DNA from: Spirogloea muscicola
Taxonomy: Eukaryota; Streptophyta; Zygnematophyceae; Spirogloeales; Spirogloeaceae
DNA: 36,429 bases
Reading direction: 5' to 3'
Assembly: GCA_009602725.1 (NCBI GenBank)
Contig: WELB01000157.1
Coordinates: 150,391-186,819 of the forward strand
A program made the position numbers and the translations under genes. Shown in pieces: positions 18,500-30,000 of the stretch. The first letter of the stretch is position 1, and every line of letters begins with the position of its first letter. The notes below the pieces were generated by a model, which ran no database searches, was not told where the DNA came from, and saw only the letters and a list, made by a program, of their open reading frames with translations.

Positions 18500-20346
18500 A
18501 CTTCGGAAGAGCGCCTGGCCCAGCAATCAAAGTCGATCGTCTCGTCTAAACCCCCAACTGAAGTCACCACCGCTTACAGCACGTTGGAGCGCGAGCTTCA
18601 CATCCTCGGCCTCCACATCCGGCCTGAGAAGTGTTCAGCCTGGTCTCCAGCCGGCATCCCTCCCTCCATCAAGCTGCCGGCTGGGTGCCAGACCCCACCA
18701 CTCGGCATGGTGGTGCTTGGAGTCCCGTTGGGGGCTGCTGCGCATGTGGAGCAAGTTGTGGAGTCCACCCTTGAGAACCATCTCCAGACCCTCCCGGCCC
18801 TCCCCTCCTTACAGGATGCGCAGCTTGCGGTGGCCATCCTCACCCGGTGTGTGGCCCAGCGTCCCACTTACCTGTTGCGGACTGTACCCCCCACCACGGC
18901 ACTAAACGCCATCTACTCTACCGTGGACTCCAGACTCCAACAGGCTCTTCACGGCCTGGTGGACCATCCCAATTTGTCCGCCACGCCGGCTGCCATCCTC
19001 CAGTGTACCCTTCCTACCAGCATAGGCGGCCTTGGGTGCCGTCCACTGGCTCGCCTGTCCCAAGCAGCTCACCTGGGTTGCTGGGCCCAAGTGGCCTCCA
19101 CCATCTCCAGTCGCTTCATCCTGAGGGGCCAGGCTGTTTTAGCACCCGCTATAGCGGGTGTTGCAACAGGGACCAGGCCCTTCCAGCTTTCCCTAACCGC
19201 AGCACTGCATGACCTCTCGTGCTCCCTACCAACACTTGCCGAGGGTCATGCAGATTTTGCGGCATGGGCACGCTGTTCCGATAGGAAAGCGCAGGCTCAC
19301 TACACACACGCTGCGGACGTGCAGGCCGCCTCCGACTTGAAGGGACTGCTCAAGGACGATAGACGTGGCCTTACCCGGCTCCTTTCAATCGGCTCCCCGG
19401 GCGCGTCGGAGTGGCTAAACGCTCTGCCGATCTACGAGTCCCTTCGGCTTTCTGACAACCTTTTCCGCACGGCGCTCCACCACCACCTTGGCCTCCCCCC
19501 CCCTTGCTTGGCTGGCATCCGCCAGTGCGAGTGTGGCCACATTGCCGACGACAAGCTCGCCTTAGCTTCGCACATGCTGAGGTGTGTTGAGGGGGGTGAG
19601 CGCATTGCCTCCCACGACCTACTAAGGGATACCATGTTTGGCATTGTGCGAGAGGCGGGATATCATCCGGCGATGGAGGTGTCTGGGATCATGCCAATCT
19701 CCTCAAGGCGCGGCAAGCCATACGTGCGGCGTCTGGACGTGGTCGCTACCCCGCGGGGCGGTGGGCCTCGTCTGCTCTTGGACGTGGTACTGATCGACGC
19801 ATACAAGGCTGGCGCACCAACGTCAACCGTGTCTGGCTGGGCCACGTCCAGCGCGGAGCGCAAGAAGGAGCGGCACTACCATGATCATCCTCGAGGGGAC
19901 CATCTTTACCCGTGTGCCATGGATATCTATGGAGGCTACGGCGTGAAATGGTCCTCCCTGATCCAGCATCTGGCCCGGCTGGTTGATGCGCGTCGTCGAA
20001 GTCGGGGGGGCAGCTTGGGCCACTCCAGCATTCCGCAGGCCTTAGTTGCATATTATAGAATGCGGCTCTCGCTTAGTTTGCAGCGCTCGCAAGCATTGGC
20101 TCTTCATCAACGTGCAGGGCGCGCTCTAAGTCAGGCCTCCGGCTTTCGTGGCGGCGCTCCAGCTCCCCAAGTTAGCTTGTCAGATTTGTTTGTGCTCACC
20201 CGTGGGTACTAATGTCATCTTAGGTACCTTAGATTAGGTCTCCGTATTATGTAGCATTGTTTAGTCTGCACTCGACTCTGCCTGAACAATGTATTGGCTT
20301 GAATTGGCCTCCCTTTCAATTCATGCGCCCCGCGCGCCTTCTCTCG
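18500..20346 (+). mobile_element. Longest LINE copy (5'-truncated, R2/NeSL/CRE-type endonuclease)
   Basis: A non-LTR retrotransposon fragment: the C-terminal part of the reverse-transcriptase protein, stop at 20212, and a 134-base 3' UTR ending CGCGCGCCTTCTCTC. Its 3' end is nearly identical to copies A, B and C, so it belongs to the young subfamily. The catalytic palm of the reverse transcriptase is absent, so this copy cannot be autonomous. Confidence 0.85.
18545..20212 (+). pseudogene. Retrotransposon RT thumb, zinc knuckle and restriction-like endonuclease
   Basis: One uninterrupted frame of about 555 LINE-derived residues (open further upstream into older debris from 18224). In order: post-palm RT segment (LHILGLHIRPEKC, then VVLGVPLG), thumb region (YLLRTVPP; LPTSIGGLGCRPLARLSQAA), knuckle C-E-C-G...H-x3-C, then the restriction-like endonuclease pattern: SHDLLRDTMFGIVREAG, RRLDVVATP, GGGPRLLLDVVLIDAYK. 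The last two supply the spaced acidic residues of the PD-(D/E)xK-like fold used by R2, NeSL and CRE elements. After it comes a family-specific tail (YYRMRLSLSLQRSQALALHQ...SDLFVLTRGY). The domain naming rests on motif recognition; the clade is inferred. Confidence 0.8.
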
Positions 20347-20548
20347 GCCCCCCCGGCGTCCCAAGTGGGGGCCCCGCCGTCTGACGGTGGGGGACCTCCC
20401 CCCACTTGGGCGAGCCCTTCTCCCCCCCGCCCCCTCCGTCATTATTGCACCGGAGCTGGCCGGACGGAGCCGGGCCGCGCCCCCCTTCGCCACCCCGGAC
20501 TGCGGCAGCTGCCTTCCCCCCGCCGCGCCGCGATCTCCGGCAACATCG

Positions 20549-20579
<31 letters not shown>

Positions 20580-20891
20580 CAGCGGCGGCGGACAGCTCGC
20601 AGCGCGCGCGTCTCGCACGCAGCAACCCGGATCCCGCGGTCGTCCTCTCGACGGCCATCCTTGACCGTAGCTGCGACGGCTTCCTGTGGCTCCTGGCCTT
20701 CGCTGCAGCCGCCGGCCCCGGCGATCGCGGCGGCCGCTGCGCCGCCTGCCCCGGGCTCGTCCCGGAGGCGGCCGTGGCCGGCTGACTGCCAGGAGGCCCC
20801 GGGCCTGCTCGGATCAGGAGTCTGCGCCCGGCCGGAGCTCTCGTAAGGCCTTGGCTTTGCCGGCGAGGCCTCGGCGCCAGGGCCGCCTGCC
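20347..20891. other. GC-rich promoter region of the isocitrate dehydrogenase gene
   Basis: Extremely GC-rich, with GGC/GCC runs at about 20546-20590 and frames open on both strands without domain content. It contains the inverted repeat at 20360-20410. Interpreted as promoter and 5' UTR. Confidence 0.45.
20360..20410. repeat. Inverted repeat, 11-bp perfect outer arms
   Basis: CCCAAGTGGGG (20360-20370) pairs with CCCCACTTGGG (20400-20410). The inner segment adds further GC pairing around CGCCGTC-TGA-CGGTGGGG. A strong DNA or RNA hairpin is possible between the LINE end and the downstream gene. Confidence 0.7.
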
Positions 20892-23104
<2,213 letters not shown>

Positions 23105-23580
23105 ATAGAAGGTGCAAACAGACAAGGACCATTACTTTTCTCTCATTGACAGGTGCAAGGAGAGAGAGAGAGAGTGAGTCTCAGGTGGCCATATTCACAA
23201 TCTGCCCATGATAGCATTGCCAATCAGATTTAGGCAAGGTCACCAGCAACAAACTTCTATGTCATGTGGGTTTGTGCAGTGCACGACTACTATGGCCTCT
23301 AAGCAATTAATTGCATGAGTCCTGCTAACCTGGAATGCTCCAAGTCACGTCTTAAAACGTGATGAAGGTATTGAGCAGGATTGATCGAGTTGGAGCCCAT
23401 GGGTTGAGGGACACTGACAGACTTTCATGGGGAGGAACAGCCTTTTGCTGTTAGCGTGCCTTTCACCTATACATTGCGCATTGCAAGGCCCGCGTATGTC
23501 AATGGGAGGCAAGGCACACGCATGTCACCGCGTAATCAGCGTGGATTGCCGCTCACAAGTCCTTGTCAACAAGTTGGAAT
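23105..23580. other. 3' flank of isocitrate dehydrogenase gene
   Basis: Contains a short (AG)n microsatellite at about 23159-23176. No coding frame or recognisable repeat copy is seen up to 23580. Confidence 0.5.
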
Positions 23581-24160
23581 GACTAGCAGCCGATGAGGAA
23601 AAGTGAAACAGCTTTCAGAGCAAGGCGATGGCTGTGCGAGGCTAGCCCAAAAGGTTCGGCTCCTCCGCCATCAAGCAATGGCTGTGAGAGGCCAGCCCAA
23701 AGGAATGCGAAGGAATGAACAACGAGCTTACTTCTTACTTCTACGAGGATAGGAATCGCGCTGCCCATGTCTGAGGTGGCAGCCGGGGCACCGCTAGCAT
23801 GCAGATAGTAGGTTCAAGCAAAGAAACGCTGCAGAAGAAGTGGCATACGATTAACAAGGGAGATACTTTGCAACTGCTTCACCCTCTTTGAATTCCCACT
23901 TCATTTTGGCCCCTCAGGACATTGTCCGTGTTTTCGGGCTGGCTTTTCACAGCCCTCGTGGATACTAGCGTCGCACTGTTACGTTAGCCACCTTTGCATA
24001 GGGCTGCGCTTAATGTAGCCCCTCTTTCTTCACGAGCATTTGCCTGAATAGTGTAGTGGCTAAGATTGGCCTCACACCATTTCAAATGAGCACCGTGCAC
24101 CGTCTCTCGACCTTTGGCCACCCTTTCATTTGATGCGCAGCGCGCGCCTTCCTTTTGGAT
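23581..24160. repeat. LINE 3' UTR pieces
   Basis: Two minus-oriented stem-loop modules lie at about 23625-23655 and 23680-23705 (GGCTGTGAGAGGCCAGCCC). A plus module lies at 23935-23960 (CGGGCTGGCTTTTCACAGCCC) and is followed by CCTCGTGGATACTAG, a remnant of the R-G-Y-stop end. Two diverged copies of the conserved 3' terminus lie at about 24065-24110 and 24115-24155 (plus). Confidence 0.55.
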
Positions 24161-24249
24161 GAGCTTCCTTTCCCAGTGAAGTCTTATGGACAAACACTCT
24201 CTGTGACGGCCCTAGACACGGTCAGTGGGCCACGCTTTTCCGCCCTCTA

Positions 24250-24350
24250 GTCAATCCGACTTGCACTTGCTGACTAGAGGTTATTGAGAAGAGAGGCGCC
24301 TCCAGATTGACAGCAGTGGCTGTGAGAAGCCAGCCCAAAAGAATGGAAAA
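24250..24350. mobile_element. LINE tail end (plus) and stem-loop module (minus)
   Basis: The plus frame S-D-L-H-L-L-T-R-G-Y-TGA ends at 24287. A minus-oriented module (GGCTGTGAGAAGCCAGCCC, AAAGAATGG) follows at about 24314-24345. Confidence 0.6.
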
Positions 24351-24417
24351 AATCTGAAAGGGCCAGATGGCGCAAGAAACAAGATACTAAGCGCTAAGAC
24401 GTCAGAATGGAGACTCT

Positions 24418-24605
24418 CAGAAACCTCGAGTCAGCAAGTGCAGGTTAGAAGAAAGTGCTCGCCCACAGAATGCAGGTCAAAATAGCTAGAGGGCGGAAAG
24501 ACGTCGCCCTGACGAAATTCGGAGGCAGCAGTCAAAGGCGCGGCCTGCACGCAGGTGGACGGCGAGGGACCTCTGCAGGAAGCCTACTTGCTGACGTCTT
24601 GGAGA
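24418..24605 (-). mobile_element. LINE tail fragment, minus strand
   Basis: Read on the minus strand, LQRSLAVHLRAGRAFDC (about 24590-24530) corresponds to the LQRSLAHAVHARAGRA tail block at 18025-18060. The end reads L-H-L-L-T-R-G-F-stop at about 24447-24418. Confidence 0.55.
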
Positions 24606-25142
24606 TGAGGAGCTATTTTCTTCTCTTTCTGTGGGCTGGCCTCTTCTTCTGCTGTGGTGGTTTTGCATAGCCAGTCATCGCCCGCCTTTTATGGGCTACA
24701 AAGCTGTAAAGCGCTTCGACCAGAGAATTGTGAGCACCTATTCGTAGTAGCACGAAGCTGTGCGACTCGCACTGTCCGGCCACTCGGACCTTGGCCATGC
24801 TTTTCTGGGGTGGAGACCGTAGAACCCCCAACCTGATGATTGGCACTCTCCGAGCGGCCCGGCGCGCGTGCGGAACGGTTGCCACGCGGCGCACCTGCGA
24901 GCTCCAGGCCCGGCGGGGAGTGTCGGTCAGGGGCAGCCCGGAGATGTTTCCGATTGCTGCCCGGCAGCCAGCGGGCGCGGGGGGAGACCTTCCTCGCACT
25001 GCCCCCCAAAGCCGGGCAGCCAGCGAGAAATTTCGACCAGGGTTGGGCAGGCTGGGAGCCAGGGGGGAAAAAGCTCTCCGTGAGACCCGCCGCTTGCGGC
25101 GGCGGCGGCGGCGCCGCAGCCGCCGCCGCCGTCGGCGCCGAC
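24606..25142. other. Upstream region of the GLUTAMINE DUMPER-like gene
   Basis: Bases 24606-24690 are degenerate LINE UTR. From about 24840 the sequence becomes GC-rich and is open in several frames, ending in GGC/CGC repeats at the gap. It may contain the promoter and start of the gene right of the gap, but no domain is recognisable. Confidence 0.35.
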
Positions 25143-25327
25143 NNNNNNNNNNNNNNNNNNNNNNNNNNNNNNNNNNNNNNNNNNNNNNNNNNNNNNNNNN
25201 NNNNNNNNNNNNNNNNNNNNNNNNNNNNNNNNNNNNNNNNNNNNNNNNNNNNNNNNNNNNNNNNNNNNNNNNNNNNNNNNNNNNNNNNNNNNNNNNNNNN
25301 NNNNNNNNNNNNNNNNNNNNNNNNNNN
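25143..25327. other. Assembly gap (185 N)
   Basis: A run of undetermined bases in a (GGC)n/(CGC)n context. The true length is unknown, so the frame cannot be carried across it. Translations spanning it are artefacts. Confidence 1.
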
Positions 25328-25903
25328 GGCCCGTCGGCGGACAAGTCGTGGGCGGTGCCCTCTCGGACGGCGACGCGGCTCATCCTGGTCGCCGCCGCCG
25401 CCGTGACCGGCGCCCTGGTCATGGCCGCCGCCGTTGCGGCCTGCTACCTCCGCCACATCGGCCTGCGGCATGGCGCCGGGCACGCCGCGGCACGCGCCCG
25501 CGCCGAGGCCGCCGCCAAGGAGGAGGCGGCGCGCGGCGCCTCCGTGCCCATCTACGTCGCCGGCACGCTCGTCATCATGGCTGGCGACGACCGCCCACAG
25601 TACATTGCCCATCCGTCGTCGCCGCTGCGCGACGCGCTGCCAACACCAGCTGGCGAGTTGGACTTGACGGCTGGCGGAGGTCCAGGCAGCGTCGAGGGCG
25701 GGCCTCGGGGCGAGGGCGGGCCTCGGGGCGAGGGCGGCGCCGCCGAGGAGGCCGGCGAGATCATTTCGGAGGCACAGGACGCACGCCAGCTCGGCAGCAC
25801 GCCCAGCGCCGGACCGGCAGAGCCCAGCGGTGGTGGCGACTGCTTGCATTGGGGAGCGCTTGGGAGGATGCCATGGATGGCAGCCCGTCGGAGCCTTGGC
25901 TGA
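25328..25903 (+). CDS. GLUTAMINE DUMPER-like single-pass membrane protein, N-terminus missing
   Basis: Open from the gap edge to TGA at 25901-25903, about 191 residues. It shows a hydrophobic segment (ATRLILVAAAAVTGALVMAA...ACYL, about 26 residues), a charged Ala/Arg/Glu-rich linker, then YVAGTLVIMAGDDRPQYIAH. The VIMAG block (25571-25585), followed by an acidic pair, Pro and an aromatic, is the hallmark of plant GDU proteins. Those have one membrane span plus VIMAG and affect amino-acid export together with the ubiquitin ligase LOG2. The C-terminal part is low complexity with a G-G-P-R-G-E repeat at about 25698-25735. The N-terminus, and any intron, lies in the gap. Because GC-rich DNA is open in many frames, the call rests on the span-plus-VIMAG order. 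Confidence 0.6.
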   Translation, partial: GPSADKSWAVPSRTATRLILVAAAAVTGALVMAAAVAACYLRHIGLRHGAGHAAARARAEAAAKEEAARGASVPIYVAGTLVIMAGDDRPQYIAHPSSPLRDALPTPAGELDLTAGGGPGSVEGGPRGEGGPRGEGGAAEEAGEIISEAQDARQLGSTPSAGPAEPSGGGDCLHWGALGRMPWMAARRSLG

Positions 25904-25956
25904 CAGCCACCTCATCAGTGCTGGCGCCACCCTCGCTGAGGCCCCTCGCCATGTAG

Positions 25957-26200
25957 TCACCCATAGCGATGCTGCCGCACGACGATCGCGCTGCTGTATG
26001 GTCCCAGGTCTGCATAGCAGATCCACAAGTTTTTGCCGCTTTTGGCATGCTGTTGCACCAGACTTCGTATGACAGGAGGGATGAATCCATGGCCAATGCG
26101 CAAGTATGAGACCTTGACGACCATGCAAAAAGGCCGCTGGCTTTTGCCCTGCACCACCAACAGCCGCCTGCCGCCAGTCTTGAGGATGCCATCACGAAGC
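25957..26200 (-). CDS. Unidentified terminal exon
   Basis: On the minus strand about 80 codons are open from an acceptor-like site near 26207 to TGA (25957-25959). The composition is protein-like (VLRDGILKTGGRRLLVVQGK; PFCMVVKVSYLRIGHGFIPP; GKNLWICYADLGPYSSAIVV). I do not recognise the family. No upstream exon could be joined with confidence; the neighbouring small gene ends at 26270 on the same strand. It could be the last exon of an alternative form of that gene, an independent gene, or a chance frame. Confidence 0.35.
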
Positions 26201-26269
26201 ACGGGCTCTTAGAGCTTGTCAAAGCTGATCTCTGTTGGGGCCAGTGCTGACTGACGCCTGCCGATGCTC

Positions 26270-26778
26270 TCAGTGGCAGCATTGTCCTAGTGCCGCCTCT
26301 AAGGTTTTCTGCATATCCTCGCTGTGGAAACAGTACATGGCTCCCGCCTGCTATAGGAGATGCCTGAATCTCTGGAAAGCAGGAGAAGGCTATACAGCAG
26401 GCGCCACTTGTAGCGGCCCACTTGCTGGATCCAGATGGCTTGCCGCTGCTTGCTCACGACTCGAAAGGGAGCAGCAAGTCCAGGCCCACAAGCCAACCTG
26501 CGCTGCAGCGCCCCACTACCACCGTGGCATTGTAGGGTTTAGAGAACAACGTCGCTGGAGTGTGGTCCCGAGAATCCATGATCCAGGCCCGCTGCACACT
26601 AACACAACCAGCTTCATGGACTCAGCAGGATGGAGGCAGGGCCATGCAAGGAGCATCAAACCACAACAAATTCATACAGTGCTGAAGTGTGACCAGAATA
26701 CCTCATCGCCTGATAGGCAGTGCAAGCAGCTGTCTCTCCTCTCGACTATTTTCGCAAGGATCCCCACCGTCTCGCTTT
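26270..26778 (-). CDS. Small unidentified protein, C-terminal three exons
   Basis: Three minus-strand segments join in phase: 26778-26702 (SETVGILAKIVERRDSCLHC...), 26591-26458 (RAWIMDSRDHTPATLFSKPY, then NATVVVGRCSAGWLVGLDLL) and 26321-26270 (EDMQKTLEAALGQCCH, stop). All flanking sites are GT-AG and the last acceptor has a good pyrimidine tract. Total about 88 residues. Further N-terminal exons probably lie at 26790-27010, for example a frame VVKLAMPASLQPRMLSL ending at a GT near 26937. The beta-rich pattern and small size recall OB-fold proteins, but that is speculation; no family is recognised. It lies just downstream of MRE11 on the same strand. Confidence 0.5.
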
Positions 26779-27027
26779 CTGCAGGGTTGATGGCCTTCAA
26801 AGAGTTCAGTTACTTCTTGCAGCTGGTCACTCAACTATCTGACACCAGAAGTGATAGTCTCCAATCTGTGAGAAAACGATGAGCGCATGCTATAGCAGTT
26901 TGTATGAAGCACTGCCTTTCCTTGACCTTGGAAACTGGTGGTCGAGAGAGGCTGAGCATACGTGGCTGCAGAGAAGCTGGCATAGCCAGCTTGACAACCT
27001 GTGACAAGACATCACATGAAGCAGAAG

Positions 27028-30000
27028 CTATCTGAATAAGCTTGCCTCTGATCCATCTGGAAGCGTCCCAGAAGCACCTCCAGCACTCCTCCTTAGCTGA
27101 CTGTGCTGGCTCCTGAGTGGCACATCATCCTCATTGTCGTCTTCATCGTCCTTGTCATCCTCCAAAATCAAGGACTTCCTCTGTGCAGGTGTTGCACCTG
27201 CTGGGTTCTTGCCCCTCTTTGCAGCCGCACCTCTGCCTCTTCCAGAGCCCGTGGCCCTCTTTCTCCCTCTCCCACGGTGCGGTGATCGTGCAGGCTCCTG
27301 CAGTCTTCTTGTGTCATTAGTGGGTGTTGCGGCCTTGGTGGGGGTTGCGGGTCTGGCAGATGAGCATGTGCATCTGAAGGTACTGCAAGTGACGCCTGTG
27401 CGGCAACTATTCTGCTTCTGGTCAGTACGCATTACACCGCCAGCAGAAACAGGCTGACCTACCTCATCCTCCTGATCTTCTTCAGCTTCGCGAGCGACCT
27501 CATGATCACTGTCTGAAGCAATGTCATCGTCGTCATCAAGACCGTTGACTGCTTCCCTTATCATGGTTGCAGCAGCAGCGGCAGAGGCCCTGCGGCCAGC
27601 AAGAATCAGCTTAAGTAGCGAATTCATGCAAACTGCATGATCATGGTGTTATTCCACTTAGGGAAGCCGAAGTGTGCAGCGACAGGCAAAAGCATGGACT
27701 TGATGTGATACCGTCGGTTTTGGCGCGGGCTAGGAGTGTCAAGGGTGGACTGCGACAGAATACGGCCTCTGGATGCTCCCCTGCCGCGACCCCTTCTGCT
27801 GCCTTTTGCCGAGCTTGTCCTGCCAGATGTGCTCGGAGTTGATGGATCTTCACCAATTGGGTCCTCCTCCCCGTTCATGTCAAGCGCATCTGCAGACCGC
27901 TTGACTGATTCCCTTCTGTGCACGTTCTCGACCTGCAGGAGCAAGAAGCAACAACTCAACGACCCAACTGATACTGACTATATGATGAACTAAACAAACC
28001 ACTAACACTAAGAAGCAACGTGAGCAGACCAGGCAATCATTCATGGGATAGACATAGCGTGCAGAGTCCACTTTTGGTGAGCATGCGCTTAAGAACAAAG
28101 TGACATCCAGCACTGTACTTACAGGCCTCTCCTGCCTTTGGCCATTCAGCAGGACATCTTGATGTCCTACTCTTGCAGTCAAGCCCGCTGCCTGCCTGGC
28201 GGCTTCTTGTGCCTCCCGTACCTGCAAGGTGCATCAAGTAAAGTCAGAAGTGAAGAAGATGAAGACTGTTCAAGGTCTAAATGCTGCTGAAATATGGTCA
28301 GCAGAGACACATTGATAGTCTTCCTATGCTCCACAATTATCTCTTCTCGTGATCATCCACCTGTATATGGTGGTTGACCATCTCCAAAACATCCCTCTCT
28401 TCCAAGAGCTGATTCTCCTCCCCTTCTTTCACAAGCTTGCTCTGATACCAAAGGAAGAAGTCTGGTTACCATGGTGGTCAGCATGATGAGGGTCACCAGT
28501 TTGACATTGGCATCAGTAGCTCTCATCCAAGAATGAGGTAGTATGTATAACCAGCACAAGCATGGTTGTGTGTGAGGTTAAGCTCGAATATCATGCCTGT
28601 GTCTTATCCAGATTGCTTTTCATGCAGGTGTAGAATGCTTGTTTGTCATCCTTGTTGACAAACTCCTGAAGCGCCACTCCAAGTTCATGTACTGAAAGGA
28701 TCTCTGTCTTCTGCATGGCCATAAGTGGTGCATATATAAGGCTCACAAGTAGCAAACATGCTTTTGGAAGGCTTGACTGCTTAGAGAAGGGCACTGGCAC
28801 TAGACGATTTCAGTTTACACAAGGTGACATTGTCTGCGTGAAGTGAACATCAGTGACAGAAGCTCACCAGATTACTTTCTCCCACCAGAGCTTCAATGTT
28901 CTGTTGATTCAGTTCTTCTGGTCTCAGCATCTCCACATCCTCAATTTTCTCTGCGAGTCGTAACGATATTTCTTACGCATTGGGAGTAATTGGAGGAGTA
29001 TCATCGACACCATCAGATCAGAAATTGGACACTATTCTCTTGTTAGCAGCTGCTAAGACCGTCATTGTGACATGTCAGCCAAGAAGAGGAGGATGGATTG
29101 CCATGTCTACCATCTGCAGTTGCCCGCTTCTTTGGCGCCTTGGTAAAGAGAAGAATATCATGAGGATTTGCAACCTGCTTGAGGTGGAGAAAGTGCCTGC
29201 TATCAAGGCCCACCATGAGGCTAACTACCATCCACCCCAAACAAAGGATCCTTGCATTGTACTTGACTGCACACGCAGTCTTAGTTCTTCTTAGGCATCT
29301 GATGTGTAGCTCTCACCTTGCCAACAAACCTCTGACCAAATCGCTGGGGATTGATTGTAGTGAAACCAGTGTAGTCAACCTGCAGCAGGGATAAAGTTTG
29401 CCGATCACGTCCAGTCAATCTTTGACCAAAGTCCGACCAGGGCTGATGCGTGACTTTGCAGACCTACTTGACACCCTGTGAGTATGACTGCATACGTAGT
29501 ACAAACCCGGACACGAATTAAGGGAAGCATGGGCGGCGCTTCTTCTTCTCGATGTAGGCCAGCTAAGTTGATCATCTCATGGACCTGTTGGGAAGCAAGA
29601 AGGAGGTGAAGGCAGCACAAGGACAATCCTTCAAGCCTCCATCTTAATTGCTCAAGCTAAGTCAATAACCTCAAAACAAGCCAGTTATGATATGTAGAGA
29701 AGCTGTCGTTGATACTGAAACCCATTGAAGACATGGGTGTTCACCTTGCCCTCGAGAAACTTGAGAACAGCACCTTCATCAGCTGCATTAAGATCTGATT
29801 GCTCTTTCAAGGAAACCTGCACTAGAAGTAGGACTGAGGGAGGTCCCAGAAACCCTTCAAAAGTTGCATTCAAATGCCATGTAAGAGATGACTGAGATTG
29901 GATGAACGTCATGCTCGACACTGTCACTGTTAGCTGTCTGTGTACCAGTCTGATATTGGAACTTACATCTGCAAATTTAAAAGGTCGCACTGATTGTAGG

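Noticed and set aside
18224-18544. The first ~105 residues of the long LINE frame as part of its protein
   Set aside because: They translate stem-loop modules and an interrupted tail from older insertions, so the frame is open by chance there.
24613-26128. Long frames on both strands that run through the N gap
   Set aside because: The gap length is arbitrary and N codons are not evidence; only the part right of the gap with a recognisable motif is kept.
26235-26882. A 215-codon plus-strand frame
   Set aside because: No domain or conserved pattern. The minus strand here has exons with matching phases and splice sites, so the plus frame is a shadow.
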